Assembly: GCF_002257585.1 (NCBI RefSeq)
Contig: NZ_CP022743.1
Span: 4,278,001 to 4,342,000, forward strand
DNA length: 64,000 bases
Reading direction: 5' to 3'
Source: Mucilaginibacter xinganensis
GTDB lineage: Bacteria; Bacteroidota; Bacteroidia; Sphingobacteriales; Sphingobacteriaceae
Shown here: piece by piece, positions 34,568 to 44,530 of the stretch
Position numbering within the stretch: the stretch's first letter is position 1
Layout: each line of letters starts with the position of its first letter
Notes under the pieces: generated by a model
Told to the model about the DNA's origin: nothing
Seen by the model: the letters and a program-made list of their open reading frames with translations, nothing else
Databases searched by the model: none
Made by a program: the position numbers and the translations under genes

Positions 34568-35959
34568 TTAAACCAGTTTCATATTTTCGGCATCCCAGTG
34601 AATCACTTTATTCTGGAAATAGCTTTCGTTGCAGGCCAGCGCAGGTGCAGCTGCCCGGAAACCAAATACAGCGTCTTCCACAACGGGTTTGCCGGTACGA
34701 ATAGCATCCATAAAATTGGCGAAATGATCGTTCGAAGAATTATAACCTTGCGGAGAGTTATAGGTTACACCCGGGATAACAGGCGTTTTCTGGTCAGCCG
34801 CCGAATACTTTGAGTTATAATTATCCATCAGCGTTTTTTGCATGGCTTCAGGAAAAGTTGAAAGCGAATCCCAGCCGCCTATCCCGGGCGCAACCGGCAT
34901 TTTATTTTTATGGATGGTAAAACCCTGGTCGTCTTCCAGGTTGATCACCCCTTCAGACCCGATGATCTTGGTAGAAGAACGATCACCTTCGCCGCTGATA
35001 AAGTTTACCCGCAGGTTGGCCTGGAAAGCAGGATGCTCTTTTGTTTCGGGATATTCTATAATAGCTGTCATTACATCAGGCACATTTCTGCCGTCTTTCC
35101 AAAAGTAGGTGCCGCCAATGGCGTATATCTTATCAGGCCCTTTGGAATTTGTTATAAAGTGGATTCCCGTTAACAAATGCACAAAAAGATCACCTGCAAC
35201 GCCCGTACCATATTCGCGGTAATTGCGCCACCTGAAAAACCGGTTGCTGTCATAGGGTAACTTTGTTTTTTCATTTGCCTGGAACCTGCTCCAGTCAACA
35301 GTTTGCGGGCCGGCATCAAGCGGAATAGTGTATTGCCATGCGCCAAGCGCACTCTGCCTGTTAAACGAAGCCTCGATAGAGTTGATCTGCCCTATGGCAC
35401 CGGCCTGGTATAATTCTTTCGCTTTTTGAAAAGCAATACTGCTCACGCGCTGGCTTCCCACCTGGAAAACGGCTTTGGTTTCCTGCTGGGCTTTTATCTC
35501 GCCCAGGCCTTCGCTTAAATAATGCACCATCGGCTTTTCACTGTAAACAGCCTTTCCTTTGTGCATGGCATCAATAGCTATGGTGCTGTGCCAATTATCG
35601 CTGGCTGCAATAATCACCGCATCAACATCCTTTCGGTCAAGCACCTGGTGGTAATCATTGGTGGTAAAAATATCTTTACCATAAAGTTCTTTAGCGCGTT
35701 GTAAACGGCCCTGGTAAAGGTCGCATACGCCAACTAACTCTACGCCGGGGCAGGTTAGGGCAGCATTGGTATCATTAAACCCCATTATCCCCATCCCTAT
35801 CGTGGCTATCCTTATCTTATCATTTGAGCTGTATCGTTTTTGGGCCTGCAGCAGCCTTCTTTCGTGATCTTCAATAGCTGCAAAACCGGAAAGAGAGGCA
35901 GAAGTAAGCACTATGGTACTGCCAAGCTGTTTTATAAATTTTCTGCGATCAGACGACAT
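34568..35959 (-). CDS. Tat-exported Gfo/Idh/MocA-family oxidoreductase
   Basis: 463 residues. The N-terminus MSSDRRKFIKQLGSTIVLTS is a twin-arginine signal. A Rossmann domain (IRIATIGMGIMGFNDTNAAL, VELVGVCDLYQGR) follows with the family's EKPMVHYLSEG motif containing the catalytic Lys, then the alpha/beta C-terminal domain. NAD(P)-dependent sugar or inositol oxidoreductases of this exported type are common in Bacteroidota polysaccharide and glycoside loci, some acting as retaining glycosidases with bound NAD. Substrate unknown. Single-gene unit with its own terminator. Confidence 0.9.
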   Translation of the reverse strand: MSSDRRKFIKQLGSTIVLTSASLSGFAAIEDHERRLLQAQKRYSSNDKIRIATIGMGIMGFNDTNAALTCPGVELVGVCDLYQGRLQRAKELYGKDIFTTNDYHQVLDRKDVDAVIIAASDNWHSTIAIDAMHKGKAVYSEKPMVHYLSEGLGEIKAQQETKAVFQVGSQRVSSIAFQKAKELYQAGAIGQINSIEASFNRQSALGAWQYTIPLDAGPQTVDWSRFQANEKTKLPYDSNRFFRWRNYREYGTGVAGDLFVHLLTGIHFITNSKGPDKIYAIGGTYFWKDGRNVPDVMTAIIEYPETKEHPAFQANLRVNFISGEGDRSSTKIIGSEGVINLEDDQGFTIHKNKMPVAPGIGGWDSLSTFPEAMQKTLMDNYNSKYSAADQKTPVIPGVTYNSPQGYNSSNDHFANFMDAIRTGKPVVEDAVFGFRAAAPALACNESYFQNKVIHWDAENMKLV

Positions 35960-36203
35960 ATTCTTTAGGTTAAGGATAACAATTGGTTAACTGGTTTCCG
36001 GTGATGAAGAATCAAGACCGGTATAATTGAATTGCAAGATAGGAAAATAGTCGATTGATTATTAATCCGGCAACAGGAAAAATCAGCAAATATGGAAAGA
36101 GGGCCGGCTCATAGCGGTTTGTAATTTTCAATCCATTCAATTCCGTCAATTTAATTAACAAATAACTAATTTAGCCCTTCAAACCGGAATAAAAGAAATA
36201 TTT

Positions 36204-37886
36204 ATGGCAGACGAAAAAATCATTTTTTCAATGGCAGGGGTTAGTAAAGTCTATCCTCCGCAAAAAACAGTTTTAAAAAACATCTATCTATCGTTTTTTT
36301 ATGGCGCTAAAATTGGCGTTATAGGATTAAATGGCTCCGGTAAGTCATCCTTATTAAAAATTATTGCCGGCATAGATAAAACAAATATTGGCGAGGTGGT
36401 TTTTTCGCCAGGCTATACCGTGGGCTACCTTAGCCAGGAACCTGAGCTGGACCCCAATAAAACCGTAAAGGAAGTTGTTGAAGAAGGCGTAGCCGAAACC
36501 ACTGCTTTGCTAAAGGAATACGAAGACATCAACGAAAAATTCGGCCTGGAAGAATACTACAGCGACGCTGATAAAATGGATAAGCTGATGGCCAGGCAAG
36601 GCGAACTTCAGGATAAAATTGATGCAGTAAACGCATGGGAGCTTGACGTAAAGCTTGAACGCGCCATGGATGCGCTGCGTTGTCCTGACCCGGATGCAAA
36701 AATTTCTGTACTCTCGGGTGGTGAGCGCCGCCGTGTGGCATTGTGCCGGCTGTTATTACAGGAACCGGATGTTTTGTTGCTGGATGAGCCTACCAATCAC
36801 TTGGATGCTGAATCTATCGACTGGCTGGAGCAGCACCTTAAACAATATAAAGGGACTGTTATTGCAGTAACACACGATCGTTACTTCCTTGATAATGTTG
36901 CCGGATGGATCCTGGAGCTTGACCGCGGCGAAGGCATTCCATGGAAAGGCAATTATTCTTCATGGCTGGACCAAAAGGCCAAACGATTAGCCCAGGAGGA
37001 TAAGACCGAAAGCAAGCGCCAGAAAGCTTTGGAGCGCGAGCTGGAATGGGTGCGCATGGGGCCAAAAGGCCGTCACACCAAATCAAAGGCGCGTTTGTCC
37101 AATTACGACAAGTTAGCGTCGGAAGAAACGAAAGACAGGGAAGAAAAACTGGAGCTGTTTATCCCGCCCGGCCCGCGCCTGGGTAACGTGGTGATTGAAG
37201 CCAATGGCGTAAGCAAATCATACGGAGATAAATTATTGTTCGATAATTTGAGCTTCTCTCTTCCTCCTGCTGGTATTGTTGGCATTATAGGACCCAACGG
37301 TGCGGGGAAAACAACGCTCTTCCGCCTAATCACCGGGCAGGACCAGCCTGATGCCGGTACTTTCCGTGTTGGCGAAACCGTAGCTTTAGGTTATGTTGAC
37401 CAGCTGCATGACGACCTTGACCCCACCAAATCGGTTTGGGAAAACGTAACCGGCGGCCTGGAAACCATAATGGTAGGTAACAAGGCCATTAACTCTAGGG
37501 CTTATGTATCGCGTTTTAACTTTAACGGTGCAGATCAGCAAAAAAAGGTAGGCGTTTTATCAGGTGGAGAGCGCAACCGCGTGCATCTTTCCATCACCCT
37601 TAAAAAAGGCTCAAACGTTTTATTGCTGGATGAGCCCACCAACGATATCGACGTAAATACTTTACGTGCACTGGAGGAAGCCCTTGAAAACTTTGGCGGC
37701 TGCGCAGTAGTGATCAGCCACGATCGCTGGTTTTTAGACAGGATCTGTACGCACATCCTCGCTTTTGAAGGCAACAGCCAGGTTTACTTTTTTGAAGGCA
37801 ACTATTCTGATTACGAAGAAAACCGGAAGAAGCGTTTAGGTGATGTAGCGCCGAAAAGAATCAAGTATAAGAAGCTAACGGTATAA
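36204..37886 (+). CDS. ettA: ABC-F protein, energy-dependent translational throttle EttA
   Basis: Ribosome-associated ATPase that gates early elongation. 560 residues, typical length. Two ABC cassettes: Walker A GLNGSGKSS (about 41-49), signature SGGERRRVAL and Walker B LLLDEPTNHLD; second Walker A GPNGAGKTT, signature SGGERNRVHL, Walker B LLLDEPTNDID. The linker between them, ERELEWVRMGPKGRHTKSKAR, is the charged P-site-tRNA interaction motif typical of EttA. No transmembrane segments. A long inverted repeat follows the gene. Confidence 0.95.
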   Translation: MADEKIIFSMAGVSKVYPPQKTVLKNIYLSFFYGAKIGVIGLNGSGKSSLLKIIAGIDKTNIGEVVFSPGYTVGYLSQEPELDPNKTVKEVVEEGVAETTALLKEYEDINEKFGLEEYYSDADKMDKLMARQGELQDKIDAVNAWELDVKLERAMDALRCPDPDAKISVLSGGERRRVALCRLLLQEPDVLLLDEPTNHLDAESIDWLEQHLKQYKGTVIAVTHDRYFLDNVAGWILELDRGEGIPWKGNYSSWLDQKAKRLAQEDKTESKRQKALERELEWVRMGPKGRHTKSKARLSNYDKLASEETKDREEKLELFIPPGPRLGNVVIEANGVSKSYGDKLLFDNLSFSLPPAGIVGIIGPNGAGKTTLFRLITGQDQPDAGTFRVGETVALGYVDQLHDDLDPTKSVWENVTGGLETIMVGNKAINSRAYVSRFNFNGADQQKKVGVLSGGERNRVHLSITLKKGSNVLLLDEPTNDIDVNTLRALEEALENFGGCAVVISHDRWFLDRICTHILAFEGNSQVYFFEGNYSDYEENRKKRLGDVAPKRIKYKKLTV

Positions 37887-37893
37887 CGCCGAC

Positions 37894-37933
37894 TTTAGAT
37901 TTGACAACTTTTTTGAAGGTTGTCAAATCTAAA
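37894..37933. terminator. Perfect 15-bp inverted repeat downstream of ettA
   Basis: TTTAGATTTGACAAC (37894-37908), ten-base loop starting TTTTTT, then GTTGTCAAATCTAAA (37919-37933). It could act as a terminator. The sequence also resembles a dispersed Bacteroidota repeat rather than a classic GC-rich terminator with a U-tract. Confidence 0.6.
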
Positions 37934-38014
37934 TCTTATGGGGTATTTAAAGCAACATCCTTTTTAAAAAGGAATTGAAAAACTAAACCTTTTACTACGG
38001 CGTTATTACTGGCA

Positions 38015-38578
38015 ATGAAGTATAACTATAACCTAAGCACACTTCTGATTATCCCCCTAATATTTTTGAGTGTAAAATCCTACAGCCAGGCCCGAAGCGG
38101 AATTGGCTTAGCCTATGGCCCCAATAAGCCATTTTCCGATGATTATAACTGGGGCAGCGGTTTCCAGGTGCTTGGCAATATAGCCATAAGTGATAAATGG
38201 GCCATAGTTCCAAATTTTGGATATGACAGGCTGAATTCTAAGAACAGGATCTATTACGATCCCGCCAATTTCAATAATAGCAGAATATCAAATATCGACT
38301 TGTTTTACCTTGGCGCAATGGGTAAATATTGCTTTAACAAATACGTTTTTGCAAAAGCCGGCCCCATACTTTATGCAGGTGGCGGAAATGAAGACATAGC
38401 GGCGTTAGGCATTGGCGGCACCGCGGCGGGTGGCGTAAATTTAATTCTCGACAGGCACAGCACCATAGAAGCATCATTGTTTACCACGGTAATCAATATA
38501 GAATCTACGGGTAATGGGATTACTCCTGTTGCAGGGTTGAAGATTGCTTATATTTTTAATTTTCGAGGCATAGATTAG
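38015..38578 (+). CDS. Small exported outer-membrane-barrel-like protein
   Basis: 187 residues; signal peptide ends VKSYSQA (about residue 26). The body is beta-strand rich (RSGIGLAYGPNKPF, WAIVPNFGYDRLN, NIDLFYLGAMGKYCF, VAGLKIAYIFNF) and ends near an aromatic strand, the pattern of porin-like OmpW/OMP_b-brl proteins. It is not closely similar to the protein at 29734. Function unknown; it may be a single-gene unit, with no clear promoter found. Confidence 0.7.
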   Translation: MKYNYNLSTLLIIPLIFLSVKSYSQARSGIGLAYGPNKPFSDDYNWGSGFQVLGNIAISDKWAIVPNFGYDRLNSKNRIYYDPANFNNSRISNIDLFYLGAMGKYCFNKYVFAKAGPILYAGGGNEDIAALGIGGTAAGGVNLILDRHSTIEASLFTTVINIESTGNGITPVAGLKIAYIFNFRGID

Positions 38579-38637
38579 AGGAAAATAAATGCTTGGTCCG
38601 GTGTGATCAATAAGATAAATTGAATAATATCGAAATT

Positions 38638-40614
38638 CTATTCTTTTACCAGTTTTATTAAAAAACCGCCGCCCGGCGCCAGGTGTATTTTAATTATATC
38701 ATTTTGTTTTATGCTAATATCATTTAAGATATAATCGGCGGCGTAGCGGTCAGCGTTTACGCCATCTTTGCAAATTGTTGCTTTATATTTAACTGACGCA
38801 TCTATAAAATCAAATTTAACAGTTATATCTCTCGGCGTCCAGTTGCTCATACCGGCAATAAACCAGTTGTCGCCATTTTGCCTTGCCGTAACTATATATT
38901 CCCCCACTTTGCCGTCCAGCACATTTGTTTGGTCCCATGTAGTTGGAAGGCTGCCCAGCAGTTCGGTAAATTTAGGTTCGAGCCAGGCCTGTGACGGGTT
39001 GCCTGAAAATATTTCCATCGGGTTATCATATACTACAAACATGGCCAGCTGGTGGCAGCGCGTGCCCTGGCTCATCACCATTCCTTCAATCGGCCTGAAG
39101 CCTTTTTTGGTGGCATTATTTAACATACCCGGCTCGTAGTCAAATGACCCGGCCAGCATCCGGGTAAAAGGCAGCGTAACGTCGTGCCCCGGAGATGCCC
39201 GGTCACTGCCAATATTATTCTCAGAGCCAAGTACGCCTTCCCTGGTAACATTATTGGGATAAGTGCGGTTAAAGCCCTTCGGCGGATAAGCCCCGTGATA
39301 CATAATCATCATATGATGGTCGGCACAGGCTTTGGCAATACGGTAATAAAAATTCACGGTCTTTTGGTCGTCTCTGTCTATAAAATCCGTCATTATAAAA
39401 TCTACGCCCCATTTGTTAAACTGGTTTAGGGCGGGTTCCAGCTGCCGGTTTAATGTATGGGCCAAAGTCCACATACTTATTTTAATCCCTTTCTCTTTTG
39501 CATAAGCTACTATCGTATCCATATTAATTTCAGGATTAATTTTAAAGAGGTCCAGGTTATCACTCCAGCCCGCATCCATCATTATCCTGTCAAAGCCAAA
39601 TCTCTTTGCAAAATCAATATAATATTTATACGACGCCGTGTTAACACCAGATCTGAAAGAAACGTTAAAAAGGTTAACGTTAATGGTCCATTCATCGGTC
39701 CCCTTGCCTGGCCTTACCCACGAGGCGTCACCAATCCTGGAAGGAGCAGCAAGCCGGTAAACAATATCGTTCGAAGGTAATTGCCGGTCTTCATCAGCAA
39801 GCATCAACACGCGCCAGGGGAAAGTTCTGGTACCTTTTGTTCTGGCGATATAGTCGGCCCGTTTTGTCACTAACAATTGCGGATATTCACCACCCGTCAT
39901 TTTTTCTTCCAGGGGATAGGCTGCAAATTTTGCTACTAAAACAGGCGAGCCGGTTCCGCTTAAAAACATCCCGGGGTAATCTTCAAGGTCCGATTCAATA
40001 ATGCCAATTTTCGGATTGGTGGGCAGGGCTACCAGAACAGGTGTGTAGGCAAGCGCTGTATTTTCAAGTGAATCAAGTTTTCTTAAAGGATACTGTTCTT
40101 CAAAGCTGGTATGAAAAACATCGGCATCATCCCTTTTATGGATCGCCGGGAAATAGGCCGAGGAACCTGCTAAAAAATGGAATGAAGCTACTTCATTTTT
40201 TACCGTTATAGAATCTTTAAATGAAGCAGCAAAGCGGTAAGCCACCCCATCATCATACACGCGAAATTCTACTTTATAAGGCTTAGTGAATGATATTTGC
40301 AACAGGTTGTAAACATCTTTGATCTTTTTCCTTTTTTCGGGCACCGGGGAGATAATTTCATTATTCACCGATTTTATGGCATGCGATTTAATCCTGTTAT
40401 TAAATGAAAAACTTTGATCATTACTTAATAGCATATCAGCCTCCGAAGGGTTCAACACTTTAATACCGTTTACATAAATACAGTAATTCAAACTTTTGTT
40501 CATCCATATCCTGACGCATGTTTTTCCTGAAGGGGAACAAACAGACAACGTATCTGCACAGGTTGCATTAAAAGCAAAACCTAAAAGAATTACTGCCAGT
40601 AAATACTTTCTCAT
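38638..40614 (-). CDS. Exported glycoside hydrolase family 97
   Basis: 658 residues; signal peptide ends FNATCA. The N-terminal beta-sandwich, catalytic barrel and C-terminal sheet follow GH97. The barrel carries GFDRIMMDAGWSD, ISMWTLAH, VDFIMTDFIDRDDQKTV (Asp-rich, matching the retaining alpha-galactosidase-like branch where an Asp is nucleophile) and TREGVLGSENN (candidate acid/base Glu). A calcium site is expected. Alpha-galactosidase is more likely than SusB-type alpha-glucosidase on these motifs, but the substrate is inference. No SusC/SusD pair lies beside it. Confidence 0.88.
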   Translation of the reverse strand: MRKYLLAVILLGFAFNATCADTLSVCSPSGKTCVRIWMNKSLNYCIYVNGIKVLNPSEADMLLSNDQSFSFNNRIKSHAIKSVNNEIISPVPEKRKKIKDVYNLLQISFTKPYKVEFRVYDDGVAYRFAASFKDSITVKNEVASFHFLAGSSAYFPAIHKRDDADVFHTSFEEQYPLRKLDSLENTALAYTPVLVALPTNPKIGIIESDLEDYPGMFLSGTGSPVLVAKFAAYPLEEKMTGGEYPQLLVTKRADYIARTKGTRTFPWRVLMLADEDRQLPSNDIVYRLAAPSRIGDASWVRPGKGTDEWTINVNLFNVSFRSGVNTASYKYYIDFAKRFGFDRIMMDAGWSDNLDLFKINPEINMDTIVAYAKEKGIKISMWTLAHTLNRQLEPALNQFNKWGVDFIMTDFIDRDDQKTVNFYYRIAKACADHHMMIMYHGAYPPKGFNRTYPNNVTREGVLGSENNIGSDRASPGHDVTLPFTRMLAGSFDYEPGMLNNATKKGFRPIEGMVMSQGTRCHQLAMFVVYDNPMEIFSGNPSQAWLEPKFTELLGSLPTTWDQTNVLDGKVGEYIVTARQNGDNWFIAGMSNWTPRDITVKFDFIDASVKYKATICKDGVNADRYAADYILNDISIKQNDIIKIHLAPGGGFLIKLVKE

Positions 40615-40715
40615 ATAATTTAGCGATAGCTTATGAATTGGAATAGCTAAAAGTAGTGAATGTTACCAGAAAAACAACACCCTGGGATTTTGAATCAATA
40701 ACTACTTTAACCAAA

Positions 40716-40743
40716 AAATGCCACCCGAAACCGGATGGCATTT
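40716..40743 (-). terminator. Terminator of the M13 peptidase gene
   Basis: AAATGCCA.CCG pairs with CGG.TGGCATTT with one mismatch and a 3-4 base loop. On the minus strand it is followed by TTTTTT and lies 19 bases after the stop. Confidence 0.8.
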
Positions 40744-40762
40744 GCTCTTTTAATAAACCTTA

Positions 40763-42811
40763 TTACCAAACCTTCACGCGGTCTTTTTCTTCGCGGTACA
40801 TTTTATCGCCCTGCTTAATGCCAAATGCCTGGTAAAATGCAGGTGTATTGGAGAGCGGTCCGTTTACGCGGTACATCTCCGGCGAGTGTGGGTCAACACT
40901 GATCCGCATCCGCATGGTTTCGTCTGTGCTTTTAACGCGCCATACCTGTGCGTACGATAAAAAGAAGCGCTGATCTGGGGTAAAGCCATCAATTTTTTTG
41001 TCGCTTTTACCTTCAGGGGTGTTTTTAAATGCCTGGTAAGCAATAGCAACACCGCCAATATCCGCCAGGTTTTCGCCCTGTGTAAGGCTGCCGTTCACAT
41101 GCAGGGTATTTAAAACAGTAAACTGGTTATACTGATTGATCATTACCTGCGCTTTGGCCTTAAATTTGGAAGCATCCTCCTTTGTCCACCAGTCTTTAAG
41201 GTTGCCATCTTTATCATATTGCCTGCCCTGGTCGTCAAAGCCGTGGGTCATTTCGTGGCCTATTACTGCGCCAATGGCACCATAATTAATGGCATCATCA
41301 GCATCTTTATCAAAAAACGGGAACTGGAGAATGCCCGCCGGGAATACAATTTCATTAAAGGTTGGGTTATAATAAGCATTTACCGTTGGTGGCGTCATTC
41401 CCCACCTGGTTTTATCAACCGGCTTGCCAACTTTCTCAATCATCTCCTTATAATTATGTTTCCCTACCGATACCATGTTTGCGTAGTAAGCATCCTTGCT
41501 GATCTCAACATCATCGTATTTTTTCCATTTATCAGGGTATCCTATTTTCTTGGTAAAGGCCGCCAGTTTTTCAAGCGCATGTTTTTTTGTTTCCGCGCTC
41601 ATCCAGTCCAGCTTCTCAATCCTGTCTTTATAAACTGCTATCAGATTGTTCACCAAGCCCAGCATCCTGCTTTTGGCCTCTGGGGTAAAATACTTCTCAA
41701 CATACAGTTGGCCCAACAGTTCACCCAATCCGCCGTCCACGTTGTCGGTAACTGTTTTCCACCTGTCGCGCGGTTGTTTCTGGCCGTTCAGGATTTTGCC
41801 GTTAAAATCAAAACTTGCAGTTCTGAAGCTCTTGCTTAAATAGGACGCCGCATTACTTAAAGCTGTAAATGCCAGTTTATCTTTCCAAACGGCAATGGGC
41901 TGCGTTTTTAGCAAATTATCCAATGACTTAAAATAGCCGGGCTGCCCCACTAATACGGTATCTGCTTTCAGGCCTAAATGGCTAAATACTTCTTTCAAAT
42001 CAATATCCGGCATTTGCTTCTGCAGGTCGGCTACCACAAATTTATTGTAGTTTTTAACCGGGTCGCGCAGTTCGGTAGGGGTAAGATGCGATTTGGCAAT
42101 CTCTGTTTCCAGCTTTAAAATAGCCGCAGCCTTTTTATTGGCCGTTGCCGTATCCGTGCCGGTAAGCACAAACAACCTTGAAATGTATTTAACATACTCC
42201 GCTCTTATTTTAACCGACGCAGCGTCGGTATTAAAATAATAATCCCTGTTTGGAAGGTTTAAACCAGCCTGGTCAAAATGTGCTATATTTTTAGTACTGA
42301 TCCTGTCATCAGGAGATACGTAAAAACCTAATAAGTAACCGTCGCCATCGCGATAGCTGTCAGCCGAAAGTTTCAAAAGGTCCTTGTAATCTTTAACGGC
42401 ATTGATTTTTTCAAGCAATGGCTTAACGGGTTCATATCCCAGCTTTTCAATCGCTACGGTATCCATTCCGCTGGTATAAAGGTCGGCTACCTTTTGTTCA
42501 TTGCTGCCGGCCTTGTTATCCTGCTTAGCCGCATCTTGCAAAATGGTGTGCAGGTTTTTTTCATTGTCATCAAATAAAACATAAAACGAACCCCATCCCG
42601 TTTCTGATGGCGGAATTTTGGTATTTTTCATCCAGCTGCCGCTGGCATATAAAAAAAAGTTATCGCCGGGCTTAACGGTGGTGTCCATCCCTGTTTTATC
42701 AAAAAAAACGGTACGCTTTGGCGCTTCAGCCGACGTATCCTTTTCATGCTGCTTGCAACCGAAAGCAATAACAGCCGGCACTGCAAACAAAACGTACTTT
42801 ACAAATTTCAT
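40763..42811 (-). CDS. M13-family zinc metallopeptidase (neprilysin/PepO-like), lipoprotein
   Basis: 682 residues; lipobox IAFGC at about residue 19, so periplasmic and membrane anchored. N-terminal helical M13 domain, then the catalytic domain with NAYYNPTFNEIVFPAGIL, zinc site GHEMTHGFDD (HExxH) and downstream ENLADIGGVAIAYQAF (third zinc ligand Glu). The C-terminus RVNGPLSNTPAFYQAFG with a final KVW (in place of the usual Trp) is as in neprilysin-type proteases. It degrades small peptides; specific substrate unknown. Full length for the family. Confidence 0.93.
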   Translation of the reverse strand: MKFVKYVLFAVPAVIAFGCKQHEKDTSAEAPKRTVFFDKTGMDTTVKPGDNFFLYASGSWMKNTKIPPSETGWGSFYVLFDDNEKNLHTILQDAAKQDNKAGSNEQKVADLYTSGMDTVAIEKLGYEPVKPLLEKINAVKDYKDLLKLSADSYRDGDGYLLGFYVSPDDRISTKNIAHFDQAGLNLPNRDYYFNTDAASVKIRAEYVKYISRLFVLTGTDTATANKKAAAILKLETEIAKSHLTPTELRDPVKNYNKFVVADLQKQMPDIDLKEVFSHLGLKADTVLVGQPGYFKSLDNLLKTQPIAVWKDKLAFTALSNAASYLSKSFRTASFDFNGKILNGQKQPRDRWKTVTDNVDGGLGELLGQLYVEKYFTPEAKSRMLGLVNNLIAVYKDRIEKLDWMSAETKKHALEKLAAFTKKIGYPDKWKKYDDVEISKDAYYANMVSVGKHNYKEMIEKVGKPVDKTRWGMTPPTVNAYYNPTFNEIVFPAGILQFPFFDKDADDAINYGAIGAVIGHEMTHGFDDQGRQYDKDGNLKDWWTKEDASKFKAKAQVMINQYNQFTVLNTLHVNGSLTQGENLADIGGVAIAYQAFKNTPEGKSDKKIDGFTPDQRFFLSYAQVWRVKSTDETMRMRISVDPHSPEMYRVNGPLSNTPAFYQAFGIKQGDKMYREEKDRVKVW

Positions 42812-43146
42812 GTGGTCAGTTTTATTATTTTATCAATAAAAGTATTAGTAAATATTCAATTTTTATAATAATGATAACGCAAAGAGCTTGTGGCTATGAG
42901 ATTTTTAAGGCAGCATGATTTTTTGACGGCATTTATTTTAAATTGTTACAACTGGCTTTTAAATCATTTTTTTTAGGTGGCGGAGGATTCACTTATAGCT
43001 AAAAGCCTGTAAAAAAACGCAACCTGTTAATATTCAGCTAAATGTTAACAAATAAATCACATTGTATTCACGTTTATATGGAACGTTATCGCTTATTTTT
43101 ATAGACCGTAAAAAGGTCAGCTAAAATTTAACCTAAAAATAAATTT
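42812..43146. other. 335-base divergent intergenic region
   Basis: AT-rich gap between the M13 peptidase (minus) and the YkuK-like gene (plus). A short hairpin GACC/GGTC lies at 43104-43118 in the presumed leader of the YkuK gene. Promoters are expected for both genes but no convincing TAnnTTTG box was seen. Confidence 0.5.
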
Positions 43147-43620
43147 ATGACCTGGAGAAAATTTAGCGGCGAAATCATTAATTCGCCCATCTTAGAAGAA
43201 GTAGAAAAGGCCATTGAGCGGGAAGCCGCCCTTGGCAACAAGCTCAAAGTATGTATTGGTACCGATTCGCAGGTAAAAGGAACAGTAACCGATTTTGCAA
43301 CGGTAATTGTTTTTTTGCGTGAGCAACGCGGCGGATTCATGTTCATCCACCAGGAACGTACGGGGCAAAAAATGAGCATTAAGGAAAGAATGCTCTCTGA
43401 AGTTCAAAAATCAATTGACATTGCCTACAAACTTTGCGACCTGCTTGACCTGTATGATGTTGACCTGGAAGTACATGCCGACATTAACACCAATCCGATG
43501 TTTAAATCAAACCAGGCTTTGCACGAAGCTATGGGGTATATTTTAAGCATGGGCTTTGTGTTTAAAGCCAAGCCCGAAGCTTTTGCCAGTTCGTACTGCG
43601 CCAATAAAATGGTTCAGTAA
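43147..43620 (+). CDS. RNase H-like YkuK/DUF458-family protein
   Basis: 157 residues of a ribonuclease-H-like fold. GTDSQVKGTVTDFATVIVFL carries an acidic active-site candidate, KMSIKERMLSEVQKSIDIAYKL a helix, and VDLEVHADINTNPMFKSNQALHEAMGYI further acidic residues. The family resembles B. subtilis YkuK; its activity is not established, but RNA or DNA cleavage is suggested by the fold. The start is ATG at 43147. Confidence 0.88.
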   Translation: MTWRKFSGEIINSPILEEVEKAIEREAALGNKLKVCIGTDSQVKGTVTDFATVIVFLREQRGGFMFIHQERTGQKMSIKERMLSEVQKSIDIAYKLCDLLDLYDVDLEVHADINTNPMFKSNQALHEAMGYILSMGFVFKAKPEAFASSYCANKMVQ

Positions 43621-43646
43621 AATTGCGAAAACCATTGCGGTGTGCC

Positions 43647-43654
43647 TATATTTG
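43647..43654 (+). promoter_or_regulatory. -7 promoter box (TATATTTG) for the rhodanese gene
   Basis: TATATTTG, 22 bases before the ATG, with a TTG 21 bases upstream of the box (43623-43625). A near-consensus Bacteroidota promoter. Confidence 0.5.
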
Positions 43655-43676
43655 ATATTTAGATATCGAAATAGCT

Positions 43677-44516
43677 ATGTCGCCACTCATTGAAATCAAC
43701 GATCCGGCTTTTGCCGGCGCTAACACCATTCTTATCGACTCCCGCGGAGGTCAGGATTCCTACCAGCGCTACCTGGCAGGGCATTTAAAAAATGCTATTT
43801 ACGCAGATCTTGATCAACACCTTGCAGCCAAAGTTACCAATGCTTCCATAGGTGGGAGGCACCCCTTGCCCGATGTTGAGGCCTTTGCAGCTTTACTTGC
43901 TGCCTGGGGTATCACCCCCGAAAGCCGGATAATTATTTATGACGATAAATCAGGCGCCTTTAGTGCAGCACGCTTATGGTGGATGCTGAGAGCCATTGGA
44001 CACCAGCAGGTGCAGGTACTAAACGGCGGATTACAGGCTGCCATTAAAGCCAATGTTGTTTTGAGCACAGGCGCGCACACCCCGGTGCCGGTTAAAGCAT
44101 ACCATACCCATGGTTATTATGCAGGCACCGTTGATATTGAGGAAGCGGGTGCTGCGGCACAAGATGAAAACAGGCTGGTTATTGATGTAAGGGAAACGCC
44201 GCGCTACCTAGGCCAAACTGAACCTATTGACCAGATTGCGGGACACATCCCCGGTGCTGTAAATTTGCCTTATGTTTTAAATTTGGACGGCAATGGCAAA
44301 TACCTACCGGCCGAAATATTGCGCAGCATGTACCTGGACGCGATTGGGGACGTGGCACAGGATGAGGTGATTGTACACTGCGGATCGGGCGTTACCGCCT
44401 GCCATACACTTTTGGGCATGGCCTATGCCGGTATTACCGAACCTAAATTATATGTAGGCTCGTGGAGCGAATGGTCCAGGAGAGATCTGCCAATGTCAAC
44501 AAGCGAGCGCTACTAA
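43677..44516 (+). CDS. Two-domain rhodanese-type sulfurtransferase
   Basis: 279 residues in two rhodanese domains. The N-terminal, inactive-type domain has TILIDSRGGQDSYQRYLAGHL. The catalytic domain has VIDVRETPRYLG and the active-site loop VHCGSGVTACHTLL, the CGSGVTA type of 3-mercaptopyruvate/thiosulfate sulfurtransferases (SseA-like). It transfers sulfane sulfur to cyanide or thiol acceptors in the cytoplasm. It is followed 14 bases later by a GNAT gene, probably co-transcribed. The donor, 3-mercaptopyruvate or thiosulfate, is not decided by the motif. Confidence 0.92.
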   Translation: MSPLIEINDPAFAGANTILIDSRGGQDSYQRYLAGHLKNAIYADLDQHLAAKVTNASIGGRHPLPDVEAFAALLAAWGITPESRIIIYDDKSGAFSAARLWWMLRAIGHQQVQVLNGGLQAAIKANVVLSTGAHTPVPVKAYHTHGYYAGTVDIEEAGAAAQDENRLVIDVRETPRYLGQTEPIDQIAGHIPGAVNLPYVLNLDGNGKYLPAEILRSMYLDAIGDVAQDEVIVHCGSGVTACHTLLGMAYAGITEPKLYVGSWSEWSRRDLPMSTSERY

Positions 44517-44530
44517 CCGGTAATTTAAAT

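Noticed and set aside
41219..41839. Plus-strand 206-codon frame opposite the M13 peptidase
   Set aside because: The longest shadow frame in the window, but it is complementary to the zinc peptidase, whose catalytic motifs are all in place; nothing in its translation resembles a protein family.
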